DNA of 45,571 nucleotides from Burkholderiales bacterium (GTDB taxonomy: Bacteria > Pseudomonadota > Gammaproteobacteria > Burkholderiales > Burkholderiaceae_C). Shown piece by piece: positions 1 to 9,187 of the stretch. The stretch's first letter is position 1; each line of letters opens with the position of its first letter. The stretch is from contig JAECRL010000013.1 in NCBI GenBank assembly GCA_016000265.1, positions 71,387-116,957 of the forward strand, in the 5' to 3' direction. The position numbers were made by a program, and so were the translations under genes. A model generated the notes under the pieces. That model was not told the DNA's origin. It saw only the letters and a program-made list of their open reading frames with translations, and did no database searches.

Positions 1-371
1 TCGGCCACGGCCATCAGGGTGTCGACCAGGATGACGGGCACGTTCAAGCCCATGGCCAGGCCCTGGGTGACCGAGCAGGCCGTGCGCAGGCCGGTGAACG
101 CGCCCGGCCCGGCGCCGAAGGCGATGGCGCTCACGTCGGCCCACGTCAGGCCAGCTTGCCCCAGCAGCTGCAACAGGCCGGGCAGGAGCTGGGCCGAGGC
201 CTGCGCGCCCCCGGGGAGGTCCAACGCCGACACGCGGGCGACCTCGCCCTGCCCGGTGCTCAGGGCCAGGTGCAGGCGCTCGGTGGCGGTGTCCAGCGCC
301 AACAAAACAGGGTCTGAAGCGCGAGCAAGCGAGGCGGGCACGGGGGAAGCTTCGGAAGGGGCGGCGGGCAT
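1..371 (-). CDS. tsaB: tRNA threonylcarbamoyladenosine biosynthesis protein TsaB (N-terminal part, cut by window edge)
   Basis: The N-terminal ~123 codons lie in the window and the gene runs off the left edge. The reading frame opens with ATG at 371 and shows the TsaB core: a strand LLALDTATERLHLAL, the glycine-rich segment FGAGPGAFTGLRTA, and a following QGLAMGLNVPV...VDTLMAVA stretch. TsaB is the non-catalytic partner of TsaD in adding threonylcarbamoyl to A37 of ANN-decoding tRNAs. TsaC, which makes the threonylcarbamoyl-AMP donor, is encoded about 3.3 kb away on the same strand. The gene is divergent from dacB. The first ~20 residues are Ala/Pro/Ser-rich, so a start further inside is possible. 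Confidence 0.9.
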   Translation of the reverse strand, partial: MPAAPSEASPVPASLARASDPVLLALDTATERLHLALSTGQGEVARVSALDLPGGAQASAQLLPGLLQLLGQAGLTWADVSAIAFGAGPGAFTGLRTACSVTQGLAMGLNVPVILVDTLMAVA

Positions 372-485
372 GGCGCGAGTGTAGCCGCGCGGTCTGCTCC
401 TATGATCCGGGCCATGCGATTGCCCTGCGCCTACCCACCCTGCCCGCCCTCCTCCCGACCTGTGTGTGCCCGGGCGAATCACGCC

Positions 486-2051
486 ATGCGGCGGTGGGCG
501 GTGGCGACGGCGCTGGCCGCCTGCCTGCCGGCCTTCGCACAGGGCCCCTCCCCGGCGCTGACCGCAGAACTTCCCACAGAACTGCCCCCGGAGCTGACCC
601 AGGCGCTGCAGGCCGGCAAGGTGCCCGCCGACGCCGCGTCGTTCCTGGTGTGGCCGCTCGACGGCTCGGCACCGCGCCTGCAGCACCAGGCCGACGCCTC
701 GCGCCTGGCGGCCTCGGTGATGAAGCTCTTCACCACGGGCGCGGCCCTGCGCACCCTGGGGCCCGCCCACACCTGGCGCACCGAGGTCGGCCTGGGTGGC
801 CCCGTGAACCGGCAAGGCGCGCTGGGGGGCCCTTTGCACGTGCGCGGCGGCGGCGACCCCTCGCTGGTGATGGAGCGCGTTCAGCAGATGGTGGGGCGCT
901 GGCGCGCGGCGGGCCTGTCGGACATCCGGGGCGACATCGTCATCGACCGCGGCCTGTTCTCCCTGCCTGAACACGACACCGCGGCCTTCGATGGCCAGGG
1001 CCTCAAGCCCTACAACGCTGGCGCCGACGCCCTGCTGCTGAACCACCAGGCCGTCACGCTGCGCTTCACGCCGGACGCCAGCCAGCCCGAGCGGGCCCGC
1101 GTGACGCTGGAGCCCGCCCTGCACGGCGTGAGCCTCGACGCGGACCTGAAGCTGCTGCCCGGGGTGCCCTGCGGCGACTGGCGCGGCGCCCTCAAGCTGT
1201 CGATGACGCCCCAGCCGGGCTGGCACCACGACGGGCGCCACCGCTGGCGGGTGCACATCCAGCCGACGGCCTCGGGGGGCTACCCCGCCGCCTGCGGCGA
1301 GCGCGAGTGGCCGCTGCTGTGGCAAGGCGACGGCCCGGGCGACCACGCGGCGCGCCTGCTCACGCAGAGCTGGCTGGACGCGGGCGGGCGCCTGAGCGGC
1401 GGGGTGCGCGAGGGCGCCTGGCCTGCGGGCGTGGCGGTGTGGCAGAGCTGGCCGTCGGCCCCGCTGGCCGCCGTGGTGCGCGACATCAACAAGTTCAGCA
1501 ACAACGTGATGGCGCGCCAGGTCTTCCTGTCGCTGGCCTCGGTGGACAGCGTCTCCGCGCGTTCGGCGCTTTCGGCGCTTTCGCCCCCCCCCGCGACGCT
1601 GGAGCGCGCCCGCGAGGCGCTGACCCGGCACGTTCAGGAGGCGACCATTCAACAGGCCGCCCGGGACACCTCGCGACCCGGCGAGGCCGCGCCCTGCGAC
1701 GGCGCCGCGCTGGTGCTGGACAACGGCTCAGGCCTGTCGCGCGTGGAGCGCAGCTCCGCGCGCTGCATGGCCACGTGGCTGCGCGTCATGTGGGCCAGTC
1801 CGGTGATGCCGGAGTTCATCGCCTCGCTGCCCGTCAACGGGCTGGACGGCACGACGCGGCGCTGGCAGGCCGCCGTCGGCCAGGCCCACCTCAAGACGGG
1901 CTCCCTGGACGGCGTTGCCACCGTGGCGGGCTACGTGCTGGGCGAGTCGGGCCAGCGCCACGTCGTGGTCGGCCTGATCAACCACCCCCGCGCCGACGCG
2001 GCCCGACCGGCGCTGCAAGCCCTGGTGGACTGGGCCCGGCGCGACCGCTGA
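486..2051 (+). CDS. dacB: D-alanyl-D-alanine carboxypeptidase/endopeptidase, PBP4 type
   Basis: Periplasmic penicillin-binding protein that trims or cuts cross-links in peptidoglycan. From an ATG at 486 (521 aa) there is a signal peptide, MRRWAVATALAACLPAFAQ. All three active-site motifs of the peptidase S13 family are present: SVMK at residues 77-80 (Ser77 nucleophile), SNN at 338-340 and KTG at 470-472. In-frame ATGs at 402 and 414 would add a Cys/Pro-rich stretch ahead of the signal peptide, so I prefer 486, although no start has a strong ribosome site. The segment just after SNN is unusual: it carries a 9-bp tandem repeat (TTCGGCGCT) and a run of nine C. SemiSWEET follows 15 bases later. 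Confidence 0.93.
   Translation: MRRWAVATALAACLPAFAQGPSPALTAELPTELPPELTQALQAGKVPADAASFLVWPLDGSAPRLQHQADASRLAASVMKLFTTGAALRTLGPAHTWRTEVGLGGPVNRQGALGGPLHVRGGGDPSLVMERVQQMVGRWRAAGLSDIRGDIVIDRGLFSLPEHDTAAFDGQGLKPYNAGADALLLNHQAVTLRFTPDASQPERARVTLEPALHGVSLDADLKLLPGVPCGDWRGALKLSMTPQPGWHHDGRHRWRVHIQPTASGGYPAACGEREWPLLWQGDGPGDHAARLLTQSWLDAGGRLSGGVREGAWPAGVAVWQSWPSAPLAAVVRDINKFSNNVMARQVFLSLASVDSVSARSALSALSPPPATLERAREALTRHVQEATIQQAARDTSRPGEAAPCDGAALVLDNGSGLSRVERSSARCMATWLRVMWASPVMPEFIASLPVNGLDGTTRRWQAAVGQAHLKTGSLDGVATVAGYVLGESGQRHVVVGLINHPRADAARPALQALVDWARRDR
1562..1592 (+). repeat. 9-bp tandem repeat plus C9 tract inside dacB
   Basis: TTCGGCGCT is repeated twice with a partial third copy, then nine C residues run from 1584 to 1592. 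The repeat encodes Ala/Leu/Ser residues and the C tract encodes prolines, in what should be a surface loop between the SNN and KTG motifs. The 9-bp unit keeps frame when its copy number changes. The C tract does not, so its length decides whether dacB is intact. Confidence 0.75.
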
Positions 2052-2066
2052 AGAAAGAAAACACCC

Positions 2067-2384
2067 ATGAACGCGATGCCCGAGTGGCTCAGCCTGTCCC
2101 CCCTGGCCATCGAGTGGATCGGGGGCGTCGCCGCGGCCCTGACCACCGGCTCCTTCATCCCGCAGGCCTGGCTGACGTTTCGCACGCGCGACGTCAGCGG
2201 CATCTCGCTGGGCATGTACAGCTGCTTCACCACGGGCGTGGCGCTGTGGCTGGTCTATGGCCTGTCGATCGGCTCGGTGCCGGTGACGGTGGCCAACTGC
2301 GTCACGCTGAGCCTGGCGCTGGCCATCCTGGGCATGAAGCTGCACTACGGGCGCCGGCCCGCCGCGCGCGAGCCTGGCGCCTGA
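2067..2384 (+). CDS. SemiSWEET family sugar transporter (PQ-loop protein)
   Basis: A 105-residue membrane protein with three predicted helices, the length of bacterial SemiSWEETs, which form dimers to pass sugars across the inner membrane. Helix 1 contains the PQ motif (TGSFIPQAW). Helix 2 has the family pattern GISLGMYSCF followed by ALWLVYG, and helix 3 holds the conserved Asn in VTVANCVTLSLA. A purine-rich AAGAAAG lies about 10 bases before the ATG; a second ATG three codons later is possible. It follows dacB by 15 bases and probably shares its transcript. The substrate cannot be read from sequence. Confidence 0.85.
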   Translation: MNAMPEWLSLSPLAIEWIGGVAAALTTGSFIPQAWLTFRTRDVSGISLGMYSCFTTGVALWLVYGLSIGSVPVTVANCVTLSLALAILGMKLHYGRRPAAREPGA

Positions 2385-2391
2385 GTGCGCG

Positions 2392-3591
2392 TCAGAACTG
2401 CTCGCGGGCGCGCGAGAAGCCCTGCACGCCGATGAGGCTGTGCAGCAAAGGCGCCGCGCGGGTGGCGTCGGCCCAGATGTAGGTGCTGGTGCTGCCGCCG
2501 GAGACGAGGTATTGCGTGGTGCAGAAGCTCAGCTTTTCGTCGTCGCTGGCCGGTGCGGTGCCGTCCGGGCGCAGCACCGCGGCCGAATTGCACAGCGCGG
2601 TGCGGTAGGTGTAGCTGTTGCTGCGCGTCGAGGGGTTGGTGTAGGAGTCGGGGTTGACGCCGGCCAGGCTGCGCCCCGACTGCGTGCCCAGGCCGCGCAC
2701 GTACAGGCGCTCGTTGTAGGCGATGGTCAGGCGACGCAGCAAGGCGGGGTCTTCGCCGCCGGCGTGGGCCTTGGGCGACTCGCCCAGGTCGGGCGTGAGG
2801 GCCAGCACGACCTTGGCGCCGGTGCCCCCGATGATGTCCTTGATGGCGGTGGCCATGGCGTCGGCGCGGCCCTGCAGGGTGGCGATGGCGCCCGACTCGT
2901 TTCCGGCTCGCGCCACGGGGTACTGCTCCAGGATGTCGTTCTGGCCGACCATGATGGTGACCACGGTGCGGCCGTTGAGCTCGCCGCGGTGGGCGTTGAC
3001 CTGGGCGATGACGTCGGCCGTCTTGGCACCCAGCGTGGCGTAGCTGACGGCGCCGCCGCGGGTGTCCAGGGGGCAGTCGCCCGAGAAGCCCTTGCCGTAG
3101 GCGCCGGCGACGATCTGCACCCAGGTGCGCGGGGTGTCGCAGCTGTAGAGCGTGGAGGTGGTGCGCTGCGTGTTGTTGCCGCTGTCGCGAGCAATCGAAG
3201 TCACCACGCTGTTGGAGCCGTTGAGCATGTAGCGCACGGCGTCGGTGACCGCGACGTTGGCGTCAAAGGGGTTGGACGTCGGCGTGGTGCACAGGCTCGG
3301 CGTCACGCTGTTGTCGCAGGTCTCCTGCACCCCGGCGATGACCGATTGAACGGTGTACGTGAAGCCCTTGAGCGTGACGGGCGAGCCGCCGGCGTCCTGC
3401 AAGGCAGCGGGGTTGCTGTAGGCCGTGAACGCGCTGTTTTCGTCACCGAAGGCCACCACGCGGTCCGGGGTGAAGAAGTTCTTGCGGTCACCACCTCCGC
3501 AGGCAGACAGCAAGGCAGCCGAGCAGGCCAGCGTGATCAGGCCGGCGCGGCGCAGGCTCACGGGCAGACGGGTTGCGACAACACGGGACAT
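2392..3591 (-). CDS. SGNH/GDSL-hydrolase-like lipoprotein with altered catalytic motifs
   Basis: A 399-residue lipoprotein. ATG at 3591 is preceded by GGAGAG. The signal peptide ends in the lipobox LLSAC with Cys31, followed by GGGD. The fold markers of SGNH hydrolases are visible: block I as VVAFGDENSAF (residues 45-55) and block III as GQND (216-219). Two catalytic positions look wrong: the GDS nucleophile position holds Glu (GDEN, with Ser53 two residues on), and the C-terminal DxxH is D375-A-T-R378. It may be an inactive relative or use a shifted nucleophile. It lies 97 bases downstream of tsaC on the same strand and converges on SemiSWEET with 7 bases between. Confidence 0.72.
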   Translation of the reverse strand: MSRVVATRLPVSLRRAGLITLACSAALLSACGGGDRKNFFTPDRVVAFGDENSAFTAYSNPAALQDAGGSPVTLKGFTYTVQSVIAGVQETCDNSVTPSLCTTPTSNPFDANVAVTDAVRYMLNGSNSVVTSIARDSGNNTQRTTSTLYSCDTPRTWVQIVAGAYGKGFSGDCPLDTRGGAVSYATLGAKTADVIAQVNAHRGELNGRTVVTIMVGQNDILEQYPVARAGNESGAIATLQGRADAMATAIKDIIGGTGAKVVLALTPDLGESPKAHAGGEDPALLRRLTIAYNERLYVRGLGTQSGRSLAGVNPDSYTNPSTRSNSYTYRTALCNSAAVLRPDGTAPASDDEKLSFCTTQYLVSGGSTSTYIWADATRAAPLLHSLIGVQGFSRAREQF

Positions 3592-3688
3592 GGTCTCTCC
3601 AGGGATCTTTTCGCGGGGCTCGTGGAGCGAGCCAACTGGCCGGCAGTCTGCCACGATCGTGTAAATGGGTTGTGAATCGGGTGGGACA

Positions 3689-4771
3689 TCAAGCGGCGGC
3701 GGCCCGGCTGAGGCGGTCGCGCACGCCGTCCCACTCGGGGCCATCGGGCGGGGCCTCCACCCAGATCTGGTCGACGCCGGTGGCGTCCATTTCGCGCAGG
3801 TCGGCGAACAGGTCGTGGGCCGCGGTGGCGGCGTCCCCCGGCATGGACAGGTGGTGCACGCCTTTGTGCGGCGTGCGGCGCGCCCACAAGCTGCGCGAGT
3901 ACACGGCCACGCGGGGACGCGGGTGGGCCACGGGGTGGCGATCGCGCATGAGGGCGGCGGTGACCTCGGGCTCGATGACGTCGAGGCTGGAGCCCAGCTG
4001 CTCGTCGCTCATCAGGATGACGCGAGCGCGCGGCGCGTAGTGCGACAGCAGCGTGCCGGAGGCGCGCGGGGCCTCGGGGTCCGGTGCTTCGGGGCGCGAC
4101 CACAGCAGGGGCTCACCCGCGGCGTCTTCCAGCTGGGACAGGGTCAGGCGCCCCGGGCGCAGCAGCACGGGCTGGCCGCGCGAGCAGTCGACGATGGTGG
4201 ACTCGATGCCGACCTCGCAGGGGCCGCCGTCGAGCACCCAGACCTCGTCGAGGCCCCCGGCGTCGGCACCGGCCTGGTCCTGGAACTCGTCGACCACGTG
4301 GGCCGCGCGCGTGGGGCTGATGCGGCCGAAGCGGTTGGCGCTGGGGGCGGCCACGCCGAGGATGTCGCGCTGGGCGCAGGCGTCCAGCAACTGGCGGGCG
4401 ACGGGGTGGTCGGGGCAGCGCAGGCCGATGGTGTCTTGCCCACCGGCTGCGGCGCGGGCCACGTCGGGGTGGCGGGGCACGATGACGGTGAGCGGCCCGG
4501 GCCAGAAGGCCGCGACCAGGCGCTGCGCCACGGGCGGGAAGGACGAGACGAAGTGCAGCGCCGCAGCCGGGTTGGGCACGTGCACGATCAGGGGGTGGTC
4601 GGCCGGTCGGCCCTTGGCGGCGAAGATGCGCGCCACGGCGGCGTCGTCGTCGGCGCGGGCGCCCAGGCCGTAGACGGTCTCGGTGGGCAGGGCCAGCAGG
4701 CCGCCGTCGGCGAGTCGCTGGGCGGCCTGCTCGATGGCGTCGGGCTGTTGAGCGGGGTCGAGCAGGCGCAT
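3689..4771 (-). CDS. tsaC: L-threonylcarbamoyladenylate synthase (Sua5/TsaC with C-terminal Sua5 domain)
   Basis: Cytoplasmic enzyme making threonylcarbamoyl-AMP from threonine, bicarbonate and ATP for tRNA t6A37. The 360 residues are the long Sua5 form: the YrdC-like catalytic domain fills the first ~200 residues (LPTETVYGLGA, then AAKGRPADHPLIVH and APSANRFGRISPT, which hold the conserved Lys/Arg and SxN contacts). A C-terminal Sua5 domain follows, opened by SGTLLSHYAPRARV. The ATG at 4771 starts the typical MRLLDP. It lies 8 bases after the purK stop, so purE-purK-tsaC is one operon. A reading frame continues upstream of 4771 but overlaps purK and lacks homology. Confidence 0.93.
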   Translation of the reverse strand: MRLLDPAQQPDAIEQAAQRLADGGLLALPTETVYGLGARADDDAAVARIFAAKGRPADHPLIVHVPNPAAALHFVSSFPPVAQRLVAAFWPGPLTVIVPRHPDVARAAAGGQDTIGLRCPDHPVARQLLDACAQRDILGVAAPSANRFGRISPTRAAHVVDEFQDQAGADAGGLDEVWVLDGGPCEVGIESTIVDCSRGQPVLLRPGRLTLSQLEDAAGEPLLWSRPEAPDPEAPRASGTLLSHYAPRARVILMSDEQLGSSLDVIEPEVTAALMRDRHPVAHPRPRVAVYSRSLWARRTPHKGVHHLSMPGDAATAAHDLFADLREMDATGVDQIWVEAPPDGPEWDGVRDRLSRAAAA

Positions 4772-4779
4772 GGGTGGAC

Positions 4780-5964
4780 TCAGAAGGCGTCGATGCCGAG
4801 GATGAGGGCGGCTTGCAAGGCCGTGGCGCGGGCGGCCTCGGGGGTCGCGCCGGTCACGGTGAGGTGTCCCATCTTGCGGCCCAGGCGGGCGTCGGTCTTG
4901 CCGTAGAGGTGCAGGTGGGTGCCGGAGAGCGCCAGCACGGCGGCCCAGTCCGGCTCTCTTTGCCCCGCCGCGCGAGCGCCATCGCGCACCGGGAACCACA
5001 GGTCACCCAGCAGGTTGAGCATGAAGCAGGGGCTGTGCAGCACGGGCTCGACCAGCGGCAGGCCGGTCATGGTGCGCACCTGCAGCTCGAACTGCGACAC
5101 ATCACAAGCGTCGATGGTGTGGTGGCCGCTGTTGTGCGGGCGCGGGGCCATCTCGTTGGCGACGATGCCGCCATCGGCCAGCACGAAAAACTCGATGCAC
5201 AGCACGCCGACGTAATCGAGCGAAGCGGCGATTTTGTGGGCCGACTCGTACGCCTGCTGCGACACGGCTTCGGTCACGTTGGGCGCGGGCACCTGGGTGA
5301 CGGCCAGGATGCCGTCGCGGTGCAGGTTCTGCTGCAGCGGGAAGTGCACGATGTGGCCGTCGCGGCCGCGCGCCACGATGACGCTGACCTCGTAGGCCAG
5401 GGGCAGCATCTTCTCGAGCACGCAGGGCACCTGCTGCAGCTCGGCCCAGGCCGCGTTGAGCGCTTCGCGCGTCTTGACGCGGACCTGGCCCTTGCCGTCG
5501 TAGCCCATGCTCGACGTCTTGAGGATGCCGGGCAACAGGTCGTCGGTGACGGCGGCGAGCTGCTCGGGCGTCTCGATGACGGCGTGCGGGGCGCAGGCGA
5601 CGCCGCAGTTGACGAAGTGGGCCTTCTCGCGGGCGCGGTCCTGGCAGACGGCCACGGCGCGGCCCGAGGGCGCCACGGGGCGGGTCTCGGCCAGCTTGTC
5701 GAGCGCGGCGGCGGGCACGTTCTCGAACTCGGTGGTGATGGCGGCGGACACGCGCGCCAGGTCGGCCAGGGCCGCTTCGTCGAGGTAGGGCGCGCGGACG
5801 TGCTCGTGCGAGACCAGGCCAGCGGGGCTGGTGGCGTCGGCGTCGAGCACGGCGGTGCGGTAGCCCATGCTTTGCGCGGCGTGCACGAACATGCGACCGA
5901 GCTGGCCGCCGCCCATCACGCCGAGGGTGGCGCCGGGCAGGATCACGTCCTTGGCGGCGCTCAT
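4780..5964 (-). CDS. purK: N5-carboxyaminoimidazole ribonucleotide synthase
   Basis: ATP-dependent carboxylation of aminoimidazole ribonucleotide to N5-CAIR in purine synthesis. The protein has 394 residues with the ATP-grasp layout: an N-terminal [12 protein letters not shown] nucleotide-fold loop, the central [10 protein letters not shown] loop, [12 protein letters not shown], and the metal-site region [18 protein letters not shown]. Its ATG overlaps the purE stop (ATGA at 5964-5961), showing translational coupling, and tsaC follows 8 bases after its own stop. Confidence 0.96.
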   Translation of the reverse strand: MSAAKDVILPGATLGVMGGGQLGRMFVHAAQSMGYRTAVLDADATSPAGLVSHEHVRAPYLDEAALADLARVSAAITTEFENVPAAALDKLAETRPVAPSGRAVAVCQDRAREKAHFVNCGVACAPHAVIETPEQLAAVTDDLLPGILKTSSMGYDGKGQVRVKTREALNAAWAELQQVPCVLEKMLPLAYEVSVIVARGRDGHIVHFPLQQNLHRDGILAVTQVPAPNVTEAVSQQAYESAHKIAASLDYVGVLCIEFFVLADGGIVANEMAPRPHNSGHHTIDACDVSQFELQVRTMTGLPLVEPVLHSPCFMLNLLGDLWFPVRDGARAAGQREPDWAAVLALSGTHLHLYGKTDARLGRKMGHLTVTGATPEAARATALQAALILGIDAF

Positions 5965-6512
5965 GCCTTTGGCTCCAGGGTCAGGTCATTCGTCATCGCG
6001 CGGGCGACCTCGGTCTGGCGGGCGCGGAAGGCGTCGAGCTTCGCGCGCAAGGCGGGGTTGCCATTCGGCCCCCCTGCCAGCATGGCCACCGCGAACAGCG
6101 CCGCGTTGCCCGCACCAGCCGTGCCGATGGCGAAGGTGGCCACGGGGATGCCCTTGGGCATCTGCACGATGGAGTGCAGCGAGTCGACGCCTTGCAGGTG
6201 GCGCGAGGGCACGGGCACGCCCAGCACCGGCACCGGGGTCTTGGCCGCCAGCATGCCCGGCAGGTGGGCCGCACCGCCCGCGCCGGCGATGATGGCCACC
6301 AGGCCGCGCTCGGCGGCGGCTTCGGCGTAGCGGAACATGTCATCGGGCATGCGGTGGGCCGAGACCACCCGGGCCTCGAAGGCGACGCCGAACTCGGTGA
6401 GAATGTCGGCGGCGTGGCGCATCACGTCCCAGTCGCTGCTGGAGCCCATCACCACGCCCACCTGGATGGCGGTCGTCGTGGAGGCGTTCTGGGTCTGGGG
6501 GGATGTGCTCAC
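5961..6512 (-). CDS. purE: N5-carboxyaminoimidazole ribonucleotide mutase
   Basis: Moves the carboxylate of N5-CAIR to C4, giving CAIR, directly after PurK. Class I PurE motifs are clear: [14 protein letters not shown] near the N-terminus, [13 protein letters not shown], and [17 protein letters not shown] place the start at a GTG at 6512 because AGGAG lies six bases before it, giving 183 residues; no ATG fits. The region upstream (6513-6597) is a divergent intergenic stretch shared with the thioredoxin gene; a TAAAAT on the purE strand could be a -10 box but has no good -35. In related genomes purC usually sits directly upstream; here it is about 25 kb away. Confidence 0.95.
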   Translation of the reverse strand: MSTSPQTQNASTTTAIQVGVVMGSSSDWDVMRHAADILTEFGVAFEARVVSAHRMPDDMFRYAEAAAERGLVAIIAGAGGAAHLPGMLAAKTPVPVLGVPVPSRHLQGVDSLHSIVQMPKGIPVATFAIGTAGAGNAALFAVAMLAGGPNGNPALRAKLDAFRARQTEVARAMTNDLTLEPKA

Positions 6513-6597
6513 CGCGGGCTCCTGTCTCGTCAAACCCTGGATTTTAGGCGTTGCCCACGCGCCGCGCCGCGCCCCTCGCTCACCCCTGCTGCACACC

Positions 6598-7584
6598 ATG
6601 ATCGACATCACCATCCAGAACTTCGAAACCGACCTGCTGGCGGCCTCGCAGCAGCAGCCGATCCTGCTGGACATCTGGGCGCCCTGGTGCGGCCCGTGCA
6701 AGCAACTGGGCCCCGTGCTGGAGGGCCTGGAGGCCGAGTACGCGGGGCGCTTCACGCTGGCCAAGCTCAACGCCGACGAGGAGCAGGAGATCGCCGGCCA
6801 GCTCTCGCAGATGTTCGGCGTGCGCTCGATCCCGTTTTGCGTGATGTTCGTGGGCGGCCAGCCGGTGGACGGCTTCGTGGGCGCCTTGCCCGCCGAGCAG
6901 ATCCGTGGCTTCCTGGACAAGCACGTGCCCTCCGAGGGCGCAGTGGCCGCCGAAGCCGAGGTGGCCCAGGCCGAGGACCTGGCCGCCGAAGGCCAGACCG
7001 GCGGGGCCCTGGACCTGCTGTTCGACGCCCTGGAGAAGGACCCGAACAACGACGAGGCCCGTTTCGACCTGATCCAGCTGATGCTGGCCGAAGGATCGCA
7101 AACCGGCATCGAGCACGCGCTGCTGGTGGCCGAGCCGCTGCGCCCGCGCACCACCGGCCCGCTGGTCGAGGCCCGCCCCGCCGCCTTCGTGCGCGTGCTG
7201 GACGCCGTGGTCGCCGTGCGCGCGCAGGGCCGCCCGCTGAGCACGCTGCAGGAAACCATCGCGGCCAACAAGCGCGACTTCCCCGCGCGCTTCGAGCTGG
7301 CCTCGCTGCACCTGGCCATGGGCCGCCTGACCGAGGCCATGGACGAGCTGCTGGAGATCGTCATGCGCGACAAGGCCTGGGGCGACGAGGCCGCCCGCAA
7401 GCTCTACGTGGCCATCCTGGAGACCATGACGAAGCCGGTGGTCAAGCCCGCCGCCGGCAAGGGCGCGCCCGCCACCCCGGCCGACGGCAAGCCCAAGCTG
7501 GAGATCGCCGGCAAGGTGGCGGTCACGCCGGGCAACCCCGTGATCGACGCCTACCGCCGCAAGCTCAGCATGGCGCTGTTCTGA
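6598..7584 (+). CDS. Thioredoxin-TPR protein (CnoX/YbbN type)
   Basis: A 328-residue cytoplasmic protein: residues 1-~110 form a thioredoxin domain with an intact WCGPCK active site (Cys31 and Cys34), and the rest is helical with TPR-like repeats, ending in a short Lys/Pro linker and an amphipathic tail. This is the architecture of the chaperedoxin CnoX, which protects substrates from over-oxidation and hands them to chaperonins. Unlike the E. coli protein, both cysteines are kept, so redox activity is expected. ATG at 6598 begins exactly at the conserved thioredoxin N-terminus; the frame stays open upstream but without thioredoxin-like sequence. The sulfurtransferase gene starts 3 bases after the stop. 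Confidence 0.9.
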   Translation: MIDITIQNFETDLLAASQQQPILLDIWAPWCGPCKQLGPVLEGLEAEYAGRFTLAKLNADEEQEIAGQLSQMFGVRSIPFCVMFVGGQPVDGFVGALPAEQIRGFLDKHVPSEGAVAAEAEVAQAEDLAAEGQTGGALDLLFDALEKDPNNDEARFDLIQLMLAEGSQTGIEHALLVAEPLRPRTTGPLVEARPAAFVRVLDAVVAVRAQGRPLSTLQETIAANKRDFPARFELASLHLAMGRLTEAMDELLEIVMRDKAWGDEAARKLYVAILETMTKPVVKPAAGKGAPATPADGKPKLEIAGKVAVTPGNPVIDAYRRKLSMALF

Positions 7585-7587
7585 GCC

Positions 7588-8520
7588 ATGGCCGCCCCGC
7601 TGCCCGCCTTGCCCCCGCTGATCGACGTGGCGACGCTGCAGGCGCTGCTGTCGCCCCTCGATGCACGCGACGAAGCCCACGCTGACGCGGACCTGCTGAT
7701 CCTCGACTGCCGCTTCAACCTGACGCAGCCCGACGCCGGCGAGGCCGCCTGGCGCGCCGCGCACCTGCCGGGCGCCCGGTACGCCCACCTCGAGCGCGAC
7801 CTCTCGGGCCCGAAGCAGGGTGCCGGCACGGCCGCGTTCAACGGCCGCCACCCCCTGCCCTCGCTGGACGCGCTGACCGACACGCTGCGTCGCTGGGGCG
7901 TGCACGCCGACACCCGGGTGGTGGCCCTCGACGACGCGGGCGGCGTGTTCGCCGCGCGCGCCTGGTGGCTGCTGCGCTGGGTGGGCCACGCCCGCGTGCA
8001 GGTGCTCGACGGCGGCTGGCCGGCCTGGTTGGCCGCGGGCGGCGCCACCCTCACGGAGGTCGACCCGAACGATCCGCCAGCGCGCGCGCTCGGCACCTTC
8101 GTGCCCCGGCCCCAAGCGGGCTGGGTGTGGGGCGCCCCTGACCTGCAGGCCGCGCTGCCCGAACTGGGCGCGAGCCGCCAGCTGATCGACGCCCGCGCCC
8201 CGGACCGCTTTCGCGGTGAAAACGAAACGCTCGACCCGGTCGGCGGCCACATCCCCGGCGCGCGCAACCGCTTCTTCCAGCTCAACCTGATCGAGGGCCG
8301 ATTCAAGCCCGCCGCGCTGCTGCGTGAAGAATTCACGGCCCTGCTGCAAGGCACCGACCCTCAGGCCGCCGTTCACCAGTGCGGCTCGGGCGTGACGGCC
8401 TGCCACAACCTGCTGGCTCAGGCCCACGCCGGCCTGCCGATGGGGCGCCTGTACGCCGGCTCCTGGAGCGAATGGTGCGCCGACGGGGCCCGCCCCCGAG
8501 CGGTCGGCTCGGCCGGATGA
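7588..8520 (+). CDS. sseA: 3-mercaptopyruvate sulfurtransferase
   Basis: Two-domain rhodanese of 310 residues that transfers sulfur from 3-mercaptopyruvate to thiol or cyanide acceptors. The active-site loop is CGSGVT with Cys265, which in this family marks mercaptopyruvate use (thiosulfate enzymes have CRKGVT). The inactive N-terminal domain keeps CRFNLTQPDAGEAAW and LPGARYAHLERDLS, and the second domain keeps IDARAPDRFRGENE. The gene starts 3 bases after the thioredoxin-TPR gene, which suggests a shared thiol/sulfur role. A bulged hairpin (CAGGCG / CGCCTG) lies shortly after the stop but has no T run. Confidence 0.9.
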   Translation: MAAPLPALPPLIDVATLQALLSPLDARDEAHADADLLILDCRFNLTQPDAGEAAWRAAHLPGARYAHLERDLSGPKQGAGTAAFNGRHPLPSLDALTDTLRRWGVHADTRVVALDDAGGVFAARAWWLLRWVGHARVQVLDGGWPAWLAAGGATLTEVDPNDPPARALGTFVPRPQAGWVWGAPDLQAALPELGASRQLIDARAPDRFRGENETLDPVGGHIPGARNRFFQLNLIEGRFKPAALLREEFTALLQGTDPQAAVHQCGSGVTACHNLLAQAHAGLPMGRLYAGSWSEWCADGARPRAVGSAG

Positions 8521-8684
8521 ACGGTTGAGCCCCCCGACAGGCGGCCCGAAAGGCGCCTGCAACAAGACGTAAGCCGGCGGGAATGCGTGGGATTTCTCAC
8601 GCTGATCCCGACACCGCCGGGCTTCACGCCTGACCAGAATTTCCCGATGTGGACATCATGGATCCACACGAAGGGGTTTCTGGC

Positions 8685-9179
8685 ATGCACACGCACTCAC
8701 CGACACACACGAGCCGACTGGCGCTCGGCTTCACGCTCATCGAAGTGATGATCGTGGTGGCCATCGTGGCCATCCTGGCGTCGGTGGCCGTGCCGGCCTA
8801 CACCGACTACATCCGCCGCGGCGCGATGCAGGAGGCCTTCACCAACCTGGCCAACTACCGCATCCGCCTGGAGCAGTACTACCAGGACAGCCGCCGCTAC
8901 ACCGCCGCGGCGGCCTCGACCACCTGCGCCGGCGCCGCCGCCGCCGCCCTGACCGCCGCCGAGCTGGGCGGCGAAGCCAAGTACTTCGACTACAGCTGCG
9001 AGCCCTCCGACAGCGGCCAGGCCTACCTGGTGACCGCCACCGGCAAGGCCGGCAGCACCGCCGCGGGCTACACCTACACGGTCGACGAGCGCGGCGGCAA
9101 GGCCACCACCGAATTCAAGGGCGAGGCCGTGACCAACGTCGCGTGCTGGGCCTTGAAGTCCGCCAGCGACTGCTCGTGA
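8685..9179 (+). CDS. pilE: Type IV pilin-like minor pilin PilE
   Basis: Prepilin of 164 residues. The leader MHTHSPTHTSRLALG ends in Gly before the PilD cleavage site, followed by FTLIEVMIVVAIVAILASVA with the required Glu at position 5. Cys pairs are present in the globular domain and near the end (CWALKSASDCS). AAGGGG lies 8 bases before this ATG, which decides the start. It is first in a rightward minor-pilin operon; in Pseudomonas aeruginosa pilE is the last gene of the equivalent cluster. Minor pilins cap and prime the pilus. The 160 bases before it hold no clear sigma-54 promoter. Confidence 0.88.
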   Translation: MHTHSPTHTSRLALGFTLIEVMIVVAIVAILASVAVPAYTDYIRRGAMQEAFTNLANYRIRLEQYYQDSRRYTAAAASTTCAGAAAAALTAAELGGEAKYFDYSCEPSDSGQAYLVTATGKAGSTAAGYTYTVDERGGKATTEFKGEAVTNVACWALKSASDCS

Positions 9180-9187
9180 GGCCCACC

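Noticed and set aside
3652..3661. CACGATCGTG palindrome upstream of the SGNH-like lipoprotein gene
   Set aside because: A 10-bp palindrome is expected dozens of times by chance in a window of this size, and nothing else supports an operator.
8536..8557. Hairpin after the sulfurtransferase gene as a terminator
   Set aside because: The stem is interrupted by a bulge and no T run follows.
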